Positions 8,001-13,066 of a stretch of 13,066 nt of DNA are shown one piece after another. The first letter of the stretch is position 1. Every line of letters starts with the position of its first letter. The DNA is taken from assembly GCA_031283515.1 (NCBI GenBank), contig JAITBS010000122.1, forward strand, positions 1 through 13,066, written 5' to 3'. The notes under the pieces are model-generated. The model did not search any database. It saw only the letters and a list, made by a program, of their open reading frames with translations, and was not told where the DNA came from. Position numbers and translations under genes: made by a program. This DNA is from Planctomycetaceae bacterium (lineage in GTDB: Bacteria > Planctomycetota > Planctomycetia > Pirellulales > Thermoguttaceae).

Positions 8001-8531
8001 CACGGCGGCAAGGATAATATTGTTGACAATAATTTGATGATTGATTGTAAATATGCGGTCAGTTTTAGTCCTTGGGGAGAAAAACGCTGGCTTGAAAATC
8101 TTGATAAAAATTTTGGTACACGCGTCAAAGCAAACGGATTTGATCCGGACAATGAGGTTTATCGTTCTAAATATTCTGATTACGCCGAACTGAAACAAAA
8201 TGCTGATCGGAATTTTATTTTACGTAATGCTGCGATTGGATGTAACAGTTTTGTGCGAAACAACCGGCGGAATGTGTTACTTGAAAATATCATGTTGCCG
8301 TGGTTACCGGATTTGTTTACTGAAACACAAGGGTTTCAACAAGCGGACAAAACTCGAGTTCCTGCTGATGCTCGAAAAATCCGTTACCGGCTTACTATTC
8401 CGACGGATTCACCGCTGTACGGTTTTCTTGGAATTAAACCATTACCGATGGAATCGATGGGACTTTACAACGATAATATACGAACAGAAATTCCTAATTT
8501 TCCGGTAACACCATTTTTCGTACTGGAATAA
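5040..8531 (+). CDS. Large exported LamG / helical / right-handed beta-helix protein, possible GH141-like glycosidase
   Basis: The 1163-residue protein has a signal peptide (about 1-25, MMKRFFFSISFF... with cleavage after VSA). Residues 80-250 look like a concanavalin-A/LamG sandwich: TFSIEMRIRK, then WQHLAVTWDSKTIRIYLDG, then a closing IAETAVYKSALTPEEI. Residues 262-440 are helical with repeat-like segments (AGNFSEAQRL, EGKITEAQRLW) resembling TPR-type packing. At 466 FFVAPNGKPDNSGT, then FLTLAQARDAVRKLK and INIRGGIYPV, open a right-handed parallel beta-helix module running to about 1080. It contains runs such as GGGGVYLKGGD, YESDDQAGIDLWGN and SGIRLDDM. This layout resembles GH141-type and related beta-helix carbohydrate enzymes; pectate-lyase-like folds share the coil. 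A cell-surface or secreted role on a polysaccharide is inferred, and the substrate is unknown. ATGs at 5040, 5046 and 5049 are all in frame and none has a ribosome site; the true start may be 5049. Confidence 0.8.
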   Translation: MTMMKRFFFSISFFCSFFLGVFVSAQDWNWNKHCQTVIGHSDLIRYYVIDHSVAETKNIRNLAPNDNTNASDFSYKTNKPFEIIEGPFAGSLAVRIDAGYFESPKLNLEKTFSIEMRIRKLGHGTEYGNNNSANGTIFGYGNGWDSGFRLTTDYPSQNLVFNIGNSDHSKPHHLSGHQPFPDNIWQHLAVTWDSKTIRIYLDGLLYGITEYTGVLTEPAWGFRIGFNNAGVGSVKMDIAETAVYKSALTPEEILQHALLQPQLPENLAVFYHNAIDGIFQKDFTLASQKINEMLQYEMSTIYRFSFQNFQAKLAAYAGNFSEAQRLTAALLNNPEIPKEWTNSLLRQFIPSEWNTPLAAVSSNIYWRILNDKTIILDVKQRFAVEKCFAEALFAEGKITEAQRLWDILKPREVELVRETLNVAGVSDELSQLYQDYRKEQDSEIKKIQYVPQPKPLFPAAFLPAKKFFVAPNGKPDNSGTESEPFLTLAQARDAVRKLKTEIGLPKGGVEINIRGGIYPVTEKFTLESQDSGTSDAPIVYRAFPNEKPVFSGGVTVRGFKKVDDPAILKRLPDESRSFVQVADIDEIKKFPPVAPRGYGKNGLHAAPAVELFIDNKPQQIARWPNTARPDASDPLKASEQAFVRTGKVHQGFFNTPESEKTGIFEYSDPRHEHWTEAADAMVFGYWGHLWGITSCRVEKIDTETKQIILATNNPYGYRENMPYYAFNLLEEIDLPGEWYLDRINAKLYFYPPAGVDLSAVQVRLSAFPQEFLNVKDVFFTTFYGLTFEEGSGTAGLVTGGEEVRFIGCGFYRFGNWGLGMEGCRHGVLSCDFTTLGGGGVYLKGGDIKTLTPGGCFIENSVVNDFSRIDRAYAPAVLIDGVANRIAHNLFCDSPAHAIRSEGMEQVIEFNEIHSVVYESDDQAGIDLWGNPFMRGIVIRYNYWHHIGSGRDVAGQSGIRLDDMISSVLMYGNVFFRSSGGQFGGVQIHGGKDNIVDNNLMIDCKYAVSFSPWGEKRWLENLDKNFGTRVKANGFDPDNEVYRSKYSDYAELKQNADRNFILRNAAIGCNSFVRNNRRNVLLENIMLPWLPDLFTETQGFQQADKTRVPADARKIRYRLTIPTDSPLYGFLGIKPLPMESMGLYNDNIRTEIPNFPVTPFFVLE

Positions 8532-8609
8532 GTATAGCGGAAAATCGAATACAATAATTTATTCACTGCACCGTAAAACCTCGCCGTAACCATAATCAAT
8601 AAACACTTT

Positions 8610-8634
8610 GGCACGAATTCGAATCGTGTTTTTT
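8610..8634 (+). terminator. Intrinsic terminator after the beta-helix gene
   Basis: CACGA (8612-8616) pairs with TCGTG (8624-8628) around a seven-base loop. Two more G-U pairs are possible, and six T follow at 8629-8634. It lies about 80 bases past the stop codon. The stem is short, so efficiency may be modest. Confidence 0.5.
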
Positions 8635-8697
8635 CTGAATTGTTTTTTTGGGGATAATCATAAATCTACACAGAATGGGAATGCTCCCTGTGTAAAG

Positions 8698-8732
8698 AAA
8701 AAAGCAGGGGTTATGAAACCACTGCTTTTTTT
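8698..8732. terminator. Bidirectional intrinsic terminator between the beta-helix gene and groEL
   Basis: An A-run (8698-8703) is followed by GCAG, a mismatch, GGTT, a four-base ATGA loop, AACC, CTGC and seven T (8726-8732). The stem has eight base pairs with one internal G/A mismatch. The A- and T-runs make it work in both directions. It lies 58 bases beyond the groEL stop codon on the minus strand and backs up the first terminator on the plus strand. Confidence 0.75.
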
Positions 8733-8789
8733 ATTTTCTGGAAACACGGGTATTACGTTTTTAGCGATTGAAGTTTCCGAAAACCATTT

Positions 8790-10409
8790 TTAGTACATGT
8801 CACCACCCGGCATTGGAGGAGCGGCTTTTTCTTCTTTGGGAATATCGGCAACCAACGCATCACTCGTCAACATCAGCGAGGCAACACTCGCCGCATTGGT
8901 CAACGCTGTCCGTGTAACCTTTGTCGGATCGATAATTCCCGCTTTGACCACATCTTCATACACATCCGTTAAGGCGTTGTAACCGAAATTGTTTTTGCCT
9001 TCGGCAACTTTTTCCGTAACAATACCGCCGTCTTTACCGGCATTCTGAGCAATTTGAGTGAGCGGAGCACGGCAAGCCCGAACAATAATATTGTAGCCGA
9101 CAATTTCATCGGTGGAGAGTTCGCCTGGTTTTACCGCACTGGAAGCACGGAGCAATGCAACACCGCCGCCTGGTAAAATACCTTCTTCTACGGCAGCTCT
9201 TGTTGCGTGCAGAGCGTCTTCGACACGTGCTTTCCGTTCTTTCATTTCGCTTTCTGTTGCAGCACCAACCAGAATTTTTGCAACACCGCCGGAAAGTTTT
9301 GCCAAACGTTCTTCGAGTTTTTCACGGTCGTAATCGCTGGTAACATTTTCGATTTCACGCCGAAGTTGTTCGATACGTCCTTTGATTTCCTCATTTTTCC
9401 CGCCGCCTTCGATAATTGTTGTGTTATCTTTATCGATTACAATTCGTTTTGCGGTTCCGAGATCATTGAGTGTGAGCGATTCTAGTTTACGCCCGAGACT
9501 TTCGAACAAGACTTCGCCGCCGGTGAGGATACCGATATCTTCGAGCATTGCCTTACGCCGATCTCCGTAACCCGGAGCCTTAATTGCTGCAATTTTCATC
9601 GTGCCGCGCAACCGGTTAATCACAAGTGTCGCCAATGCTTCACCATCCACATCTTCCGCAATAATCAACAATGGTTTACCGGTATTGACAACCGCTTCGA
9701 GAATTGGAATCGCTTCTTTGATGTTCGAAAGTTTCTTTTCACTGAGTAAAATGTAAGCGTTTTCGAGAACACATTCCATTTTGTTGGGATCGGTTACGAA
9801 ATACGGTGAAAGGTAACCGCGATCAAACTGCATTCCTTCGACCCATTCGACTTCAGTTTTAAGACTTTTTCCTTCGTCAACAGTGATAACACCATCTTTT
9901 CCGACTTTTGCCATTGCTTCTGCCAACAGATCACCGATTTCTTTATCATTATTAGCGGCGATTGTTCCGACTTGGGCGATTTCGGTTTTACTATTTTTGA
10001 CGTTGACCGACATACCTTTGAGTTTGGCGATAATATCGGTAACCGCTTTATCGATACCATTTTTGAGTTGAAGCGGATTAACGCCGGCAACAACTGCTTT
10101 CATACCTTCATTGAAAATGGCTTCAGCCATAATAGTTGCGGTGGTGGTTCCATCTCCGGCGACATCGCTTGTTTTAGCAGCGACTTCGCGAACCATTCTG
10201 GCACCCATATTTTCATAAGTTTCTTCAAGATCGATTTCTTTGGCAACAGTAACACCGTCTTTGGTAACCAAGGGTGAACCGAAACTTTTTTGAATAATAA
10301 CGTTCCTGCCTTTGGGACCGAGCGTTACTTTCACTGCTTTTGCCAATTTTGAAACACCTCGCCGCAATGCTTCGCGTGCTTCCTGATCGAATGCAATCAT
10401 CTTAGCCAT
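8790..10409 (-). CDS. groEL: Chaperonin GroEL (Hsp60)
   Basis: The 539-residue protein aligns with GroEL along its whole length. It forms the double-ring cytosolic chamber in which non-native proteins fold with ATP, capped by GroES. Visible signatures are the nucleotide site TLGPKGRNV (29-37), VTKDGVTVAKEI (48-59), GDGTTTATI (85-93), the apical segment AIKAPGYGDRRKAMLEDI, and AAVEEGILPGGGVALLRA. The start ATG follows AGGAGAA at a good distance. The C-terminus is PPMPGGDMY rather than the long Gly-Gly-Met repeat of enterobacterial GroEL. The gene lies 156 bases downstream of groES on the same strand and ends in the bidirectional terminator. The gap contains ATTGTT-AG-AACAAT, a small palindrome, and a TATACT hexamer (minus strand, 10447-10452), so an extra promoter is possible. 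No CIRCE operator is visible. Confidence 0.98.
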   Translation of the reverse strand: MAKMIAFDQEAREALRRGVSKLAKAVKVTLGPKGRNVIIQKSFGSPLVTKDGVTVAKEIDLEETYENMGARMVREVAAKTSDVAGDGTTTATIMAEAIFNEGMKAVVAGVNPLQLKNGIDKAVTDIIAKLKGMSVNVKNSKTEIAQVGTIAANNDKEIGDLLAEAMAKVGKDGVITVDEGKSLKTEVEWVEGMQFDRGYLSPYFVTDPNKMECVLENAYILLSEKKLSNIKEAIPILEAVVNTGKPLLIIAEDVDGEALATLVINRLRGTMKIAAIKAPGYGDRRKAMLEDIGILTGGEVLFESLGRKLESLTLNDLGTAKRIVIDKDNTTIIEGGGKNEEIKGRIEQLRREIENVTSDYDREKLEERLAKLSGGVAKILVGAATESEMKERKARVEDALHATRAAVEEGILPGGGVALLRASSAVKPGELSTDEIVGYNIIVRACRAPLTQIAQNAGKDGGIVTEKVAEGKNNFGYNALTDVYEDVVKAGIIDPTKVTRTALTNAASVASLMLTSDALVADIPKEEKAAPPMPGGDMY

Positions 10410-10565
10410 GTTATTCTCCTAAATCTATTGGGTTAATTCTGTTAATAGTATAAATAATTTGTAATGGATTGTTCTAACAATACTGTCATCCAAACGAAGT
10501 TTATTAAAACCAATAGTTTGTTTTTGATTTCAACATTGTTATTTTAAAACTGAACGATGTTCTAT

Positions 10566-10895
10566 TTAGCCGATGACGGCGAGAACATCACTTTCGCGCA
10601 TGAGGAGCAGTTCGTCGTCACCGATTTTGAATTCTTCACCGGCATAAGAGAGGAAAAGAACTTTATCCCCTTCTTTGATTTGAAACGTTGAACGTTTACC
10701 GTTATCCAGAATTTTTCCGTCACCAATACTGATGACGGTTCCGCGTGCGGGTTTATCTTTAGCGGTATCTGGGAGATAGAGACCTCCTTTAGTTTTTTCC
10801 TCCGCCGCTTCACGACGAACCACAACACGATCACCGAGTGGTTGAATTTTCGTTCCTTTACACGAACATTCGCAAGAATCTTTTTTTTTCAACAT
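10566..10895 (-). CDS. groES: Co-chaperonin GroES (Hsp10) with Cys-rich N-terminal extension
   Basis: GroES caps the GroEL chamber. The core runs from KIQPLGDRVVVRRE (16-29) through the mobile loop GGLYLPDTAKDKPARGTV (37-54) to KVLFLSYAGEEFKIGDDELLLMRESDVLAVI, all typical. The protein is 109 residues, about a dozen longer than usual, because of an N-terminal MLKKKDSCECSCKGT with cysteines at 8, 10 and 12. The extended start is well supported: GAGGT lies about five bases before this ATG, and no ATG, GTG or TTG is positioned at the usual GroES start. Codons 3-5 form a run of nine A, a possible slippage site. It is the first gene of a groES-groEL pair. A TTGATG-16-TAAAAT promoter-like pair and a leader hairpin precede it. 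Confidence 0.97.
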   Translation of the reverse strand: MLKKKDSCECSCKGTKIQPLGDRVVVRREAAEEKTKGGLYLPDTAKDKPARGTVISIGDGKILDNGKRSTFQIKEGDKVLFLSYAGEEFKIGDDELLLMRESDVLAVIG

Positions 10896-10920
10896 ATATT
10901 ACCTCGAAGTTTGTAGCGTT

Positions 10921-10945
10921 AAAAAAATCTCCTGCCAAAAGGAGA
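10921..10945 (-). promoter_or_regulatory. Terminator-like hairpin in the groES leader
   Basis: Read on the minus strand, TCTCCT pairs with AGGAGA around the loop TTTGGC, and seven T follow. The six-base stem plus T-run has the shape of a weak intrinsic terminator or attenuator. It lies 26 to 50 bases before the groES start. It also hides an AGGAG sequence within the stem. A heat-melted leader element is one option; chance is another. Confidence 0.4.
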
Positions 10946-10987
10946 ATCAACGATAAAATTTTTAGAATTTATGCAAATGCTGCGCCA

Positions 10988-11015
10988 ATTTTATTACATT
11001 GACAAGAATCATCAA
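10988..11015 (-). promoter_or_regulatory. Possible groES promoter
   Basis: On the minus strand, TTGATG (11015-11010) is followed after 16 bases by TAAAAT (10993-10988), five of six matches to the -10 consensus. Transcription would start about 85 bases before groES and include the leader hairpin. The prediction is weak because the region is AT-rich. Confidence 0.3.
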
Positions 11016-11128
11016 GAAATTCTCTATTTTGGTATAACTTCCGCAGTTATTTGGCGACAGATTGATTTGAGTGCCGTTTATTTTTTTCCCATTCCGACAT
11101 TTTTTCTGCCAAAATGACAGGCGAAGAA

Positions 11129-11278
11129 TAGTTAATAGTTAGTAGTTAATAGTGAATAGTTAGTAGTTGATAGTGGATAGTTGATAGTGGAGAGTTCGCA
11201 ATGCGGAGTACTACCGTTTTGGTAATAATCCGCTTGCGAACTATCCACTCTCCACTCTCCACTCTCAACTATCAACTA
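11129..11278. repeat. Heptanucleotide-repeat arrays forming a large inverted repeat
   Basis: Left arm: nine consecutive heptamers of type TAGTKRA (TAGTTAA, TAGTTAG, TAGTGAA, TAGTTGA, TAGTGGA in mixed order) at 11129-11191. They are followed by GAGTTCG and CAATGCGGA (11192-11207). Right arm (11229-11278) is the reverse complement pattern: TCCGC-TTG-CGAACTA, three TCCACTC and two TCAACTA. A 21-base loop (11208-11228) separates the arms. The two arms can pair over some 45 bases with few mismatches. It resembles short tandemly repeated heptamer families of other bacteria, but this exact form is unfamiliar to me. Confidence 0.75.
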
Positions 11279-11328
11279 CTTTATGAGGTTGTTTTGTTCG
11301 GAAAATGAGGTGAAAATGAGGTCGGTTT

Positions 11329-11378
11329 TAGTGAATAGTTATGAGTGAATAGTGAATAGTGGGGAGTTCGCACGCGGA
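11329..11378 (+). repeat. Second direct-orientation heptad array
   Basis: TAGTGAA, TAGTTAT, GAGTGAA, TAGTGAA and TAGTGGG run without gaps at 11329-11363 and end in GAGTTCG-CACGCGGA (11364-11378). This is the same constant ending as in the arms of the neighbouring hairpin, so the constant block is part of the repeat unit and not chance. Confidence 0.65.
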
Positions 11379-11405
11379 TTCAAAACGTTTTCAAGAGTCA
11401 TGGTT

Positions 11406-12710
11406 TTAACACGGTTTTGTAATTCCCGGAATTTGGAATTGGGAACAGAAATCGGCGATTTCTTGACGGATTTTGGTCGATTCTTCGTCAATTCGAGTGA
11501 TATTTTGGCAAACACGGTGAATCCAATCGGCAACTTTTTCCATTTCCGGTTCTTTCATTCCCATCGTGGTCAGTGATTGTGTCCCCAACCGTACTCCGCT
11601 GGTTACAAATGGGCTTCGCGGATCGTCGGGAACCATATTGAAATTCGCAATAATGCCCGATCTCGCTAATGCCTTCGCCGCATCTTTTCCAGTGAAATTT
11701 TCATTTCGGAAATCAAGAATCAAAAGATGTGTGTCCGTTCCGCCGCCAGCTAAACAATAACCTTTGGCAAGAAGTGACTCAGCTAATTTTTTCGCGTTTT
11801 TCACAATCTGAACACCGTAATTCTTAAATTCCGGTGTTAGAGCTTCCTGAAACGCCGTTGCCATTCCGGCAATAATATGAAGATGCGGACCGCCTTGCAA
11901 TCCGGGAAAAACCGCACGATCAATTCGTTGTGCCAAATTGAGTTGGTGATCTGAAAAATACTTTGATTGCAACCGATCTTCAATTTTCGAGAGCAAAAAA
12001 CCCGCACGCGGTCCCCGAAGCATTTTATGGCTGGTACTGCTCACAACATCGCAATACGGCACCGGATCAGGATGAACTCCGGCAATAATCAATGCATTAA
12101 TATGGGCTATATCCGCAATAAGATAAGCATCAATTTCGTTGGCAATTTCGGCAAAATCTTTGTATTCAATTTTGTGGGGATAAGCGGTTGCTCCAACCCA
12201 AATCATTTTAGGGCGTTCTTTTTTGGCGGTTTGGCGGATTTGATCCATATCGAACTTACCTGTTTTAGGATGGGGTCCGTAGGGAATCTGAACATAATCC
12301 ATACCGGAAAAATTAACCTTCCAACCGTGTGTCAAATGACCACCGCTAGGAACAGGCATTCCCATAAGTTTGTCGCCTGTTTTCAGTAATGCCCGATAAA
12401 CAACATTGTTTGCCGGTGAACCGCTGTAAGGTTGAACATTGGCATGTTCCGCACCAAAAAGCTGTTTGGCACGGTCAATTGCCAGATTTTCAATCTGGTC
12501 AGCAAACTCGTTGCCTTCATAATATCGGGCTCCAGGATAACCTTCCGCATATTTATTGGTCAAAATCGAACCGCAAGCTTCTAAAACACTAAACGAAACA
12601 AAACTTTCAGAAGCAATCATTTTTAATGTACTTGATTCATAGTTTATTTGTTTCCGAATAAGGTCATAAATTTCCGGATCGGTTTGTTTGAGGTGTTGAT
12701 AACGTTCCAT
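11406..12710 (-). CDS. glyA: Serine hydroxymethyltransferase
   Basis: This PLP enzyme interconverts serine and glycine, moving a one-carbon unit to tetrahydrofolate in the cytosol. From the ATG at 12710 it has 434 residues, normal for the family. Signatures are IASESF (32-37), YAEGYPGARYYEGNEFAD (54-71), QPYSGSPANN (93-102), GGHLTHG (123-129), D200 and H203 near the cofactor, and SSTSHKMLRGPRAG with the cofactor lysine at K229. These are followed by FPGLQGGPHLH (268-278) and PDDPRSPFVTSGVRLGT (361-377). The YSGSPAN form and the HINAL segment after H203 differ from the enterobacterial HSGSQAN and HIAGL forms but keep the key residues. An upstream in-frame TTG at 12752 would add 14 residues with no homology to the family. 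Neither start has a clear ribosome site; the ATG is preferred. It stands alone on its strand, 510 bases upstream of groES. Confidence 0.96.
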   Translation of the reverse strand: MERYQHLKQTDPEIYDLIRKQINYESSTLKMIASESFVSFSVLEACGSILTNKYAEGYPGARYYEGNEFADQIENLAIDRAKQLFGAEHANVQPYSGSPANNVVYRALLKTGDKLMGMPVPSGGHLTHGWKVNFSGMDYVQIPYGPHPKTGKFDMDQIRQTAKKERPKMIWVGATAYPHKIEYKDFAEIANEIDAYLIADIAHINALIIAGVHPDPVPYCDVVSSTSHKMLRGPRAGFLLSKIEDRLQSKYFSDHQLNLAQRIDRAVFPGLQGGPHLHIIAGMATAFQEALTPEFKNYGVQIVKNAKKLAESLLAKGYCLAGGGTDTHLLILDFRNENFTGKDAAKALARSGIIANFNMVPDDPRSPFVTSGVRLGTQSLTTMGMKEPEMEKVADWIHRVCQNITRIDEESTKIRQEIADFCSQFQIPGITKPC

Positions 12711-12734
12711 TTTAACTATTGGTAAAAATAAAAT

Positions 12735-12824
12735 ATCGGGAATTTTGTTCAAAAGTAGTATTTTACCAAAATTACACCAACACTTCGAGTGGGGCTACTC
12801 CTTTCACATCTCAATTTTCCCGAT
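12735..12824. promoter_or_regulatory. Inverted repeat bracketing the glyA leader
   Basis: ATCGGGAATTTTG at 12735-12747 faces CAATTTTCCCGAT at 12812-12824. The arms match at 11 of 13 positions. Between them lies GAGTGGGGCTACTC (12787-12800), a small imperfect hairpin, and AT-rich sequence where a promoter could sit. No known riboswitch class is recognisable. It could be a paired operator or a decayed element. Confidence 0.3.
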
Positions 12825-12890
12825 AGTTTTCCAATTTGAAAAGTTAGATTTTGGGTAATCTATCAGCGGAATATTTTTGAATTTGTTTAC

Positions 12891-12960
12891 AGTTGGCAAT
12901 TACAAGGTAGGCAATTAACAGGTAGGCAATTAACAGGTGGCAATTAACAGGTAGGCGACC
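12891..12960 (+). repeat. Tandem 15-base repeat AGGTAGGCAATTAAC
   Basis: Two exact copies (12905-12919, 12920-12934) are followed by a 14-base copy lacking one A (12935-12948) and a partial copy AGGTAGGC (12949-12956) that merges into repeat copy C. A degraded copy (AGTTGGCAATTAC) precedes them at 12891-12903. Copy B of the modular repeat also starts with AGGTAGGC, so the tandem array appears to be an expansion of that repeat's end. Confidence 0.7.
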
Positions 12961-13066
12961 TTTCGCCGAAAGGTTTTAAACAATAAACCCACGGTCGCAA
13001 CGATTGTTTTTTCATTTCCGTCCGTCAACAGGGGCAAGTCGGCTACGCCGTATTGTTTAAAACGTT
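12958..13066 (-). repeat. Dispersed modular repeat, copy C, with its own inverted ends
   Basis: A perfect hairpin ACCTTTCG-C-CGAAAGGT (12958-12974) starts this copy. The core (about 13004-13045: TTGTTTTTTCATTTCC, then CCGTCAACAGGGG and AAGTCGG) matches the reverse complement of copy A. TTTTAAACAATA at 12974-12985 returns inverted at 13051-13062, and with flanking bases the pair matches 15 of 16 (12970-12985 and 13051-13066). The element may continue past the window end. Confidence 0.6.

Larger units (their letters stand above)
10896..11405. other. Intergenic region between glyA and groES
   Basis: The 510 bases between these same-strand genes contain no ORF with coding character. They hold the groES leader and promoter candidate, a heptanucleotide-repeat hairpin (11129-11278), a short 11-base tandem repeat GAAAATGAGGT near 11301-11322, and a third heptad array (11329-11378) that stops 27 bases short of the glyA stop codon. 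No standard terminator for glyA is visible; the large repeat hairpin might serve instead. Confidence 0.6.

Noticed and set aside
8668..8693. Hairpin ACACA...GGGA-ATGC-TCCC...TGTGT as a terminator
   Set aside because: The stem has a four-base bulge and no T-run follows. The neighbouring hairpins at 8610 and 8698 are better terminators.
11060..11075. CIRCE-like half site GAGTGCC upstream of groES
   Set aside because: Only part of one arm matches; the partner TTAGCACTC at nine bases distance is absent.
11967..12389. 140-residue plus-strand reading frame inside glyA
   Set aside because: It lies entirely opposite a highly conserved enzyme gene and has no recognisable motif.
12711..12752. TTG start extending glyA by 14 residues
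   Set aside because: The extra residues are hydrophobic and unlike family N-termini, and no ribosome site precedes the TTG.
12753..12890. Riboswitch upstream of glyA
   Set aside because: I searched by eye for glycine, SAM, SAH, THF and ZTP hallmark segments and saw none.
12891..12960. Possible CRISPR array
   Set aside because: The repeats are only 15 bases, directly abutting with no unique spacers, and no cas genes are present. It is a simple tandem repeat.

Overview
The window looks like a piece of a low-GC planctomycete chromosome. This is an inference from gene content. It carries a secreted beta-barrel-like protein whose C-terminal half resembles a family I know mainly from planctomycetes, and a very large exported LamG plus beta-helix protein of the kind that fills planctomycete polysaccharide-degrading genomes. 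It also has a GroES with a Cys-rich N-terminal extension, long AT-rich intergenic stretches and patchy Shine-Dalgarno use. Low GC together with polysaccharide-type enzymes would suit a host-associated or sediment lineage, but no rRNA or tRNA is present to settle it.

Layout from left to right: the C-terminal tail of an unidentified plus-strand gene (1-117); a small inverted-repeat element; an orphan HdrC-type iron-sulfur protein on the minus strand (330-905); an 890-bp intergenic region full of decayed repeats; an RNA ligase of the Deinococcus Rnl (DRB0094/Rnl5) type on the plus strand (1799-2932). Next comes a convergent gene for an exported beta-barrel-like protein (2964-4364), then a 675-bp intergenic region with a clean 142-bp MITE-like element and 21-bp phased direct repeats. 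The 1163-residue LamG/beta-helix protein follows (5040-8531) with two terminators behind it. The minus-strand groES-groEL pair (10895-8790) comes next, then a 510-bp gap holding a striking heptanucleotide-repeat hairpin. Minus-strand glyA (12710-11406) is followed by a repeat-rich right end.

The housekeeping genes (groES, groEL, glyA) are ordinary in function. The genes do not form one pathway. groES and groEL are the only functional pair, working together as the chaperonin. The other genes appear to be transcribed singly, and several have strand changes or more than 500 bp between them.

I found no CRISPR, toxin-antitoxin or phage module. The most unusual content is between genes. At least four short repeat families are visible: (1) heptamers of the type TAGTKRA ending in a constant GAGTTCGCA-GCGGA block; (2) a three-copy modular repeat with a hairpin and an ACAGGGG-containing core; (3) a TATAGGGAAC-ended MITE-like element with degenerate relatives; (4) a CCACAGAGAACACAG inverted pair. 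On the protein side, the most interesting points are the Cys-rich GroES extension, the orphan HdrC, the stand-alone RNA ligase and the three-part exported LamG/helical/beta-helix protein.
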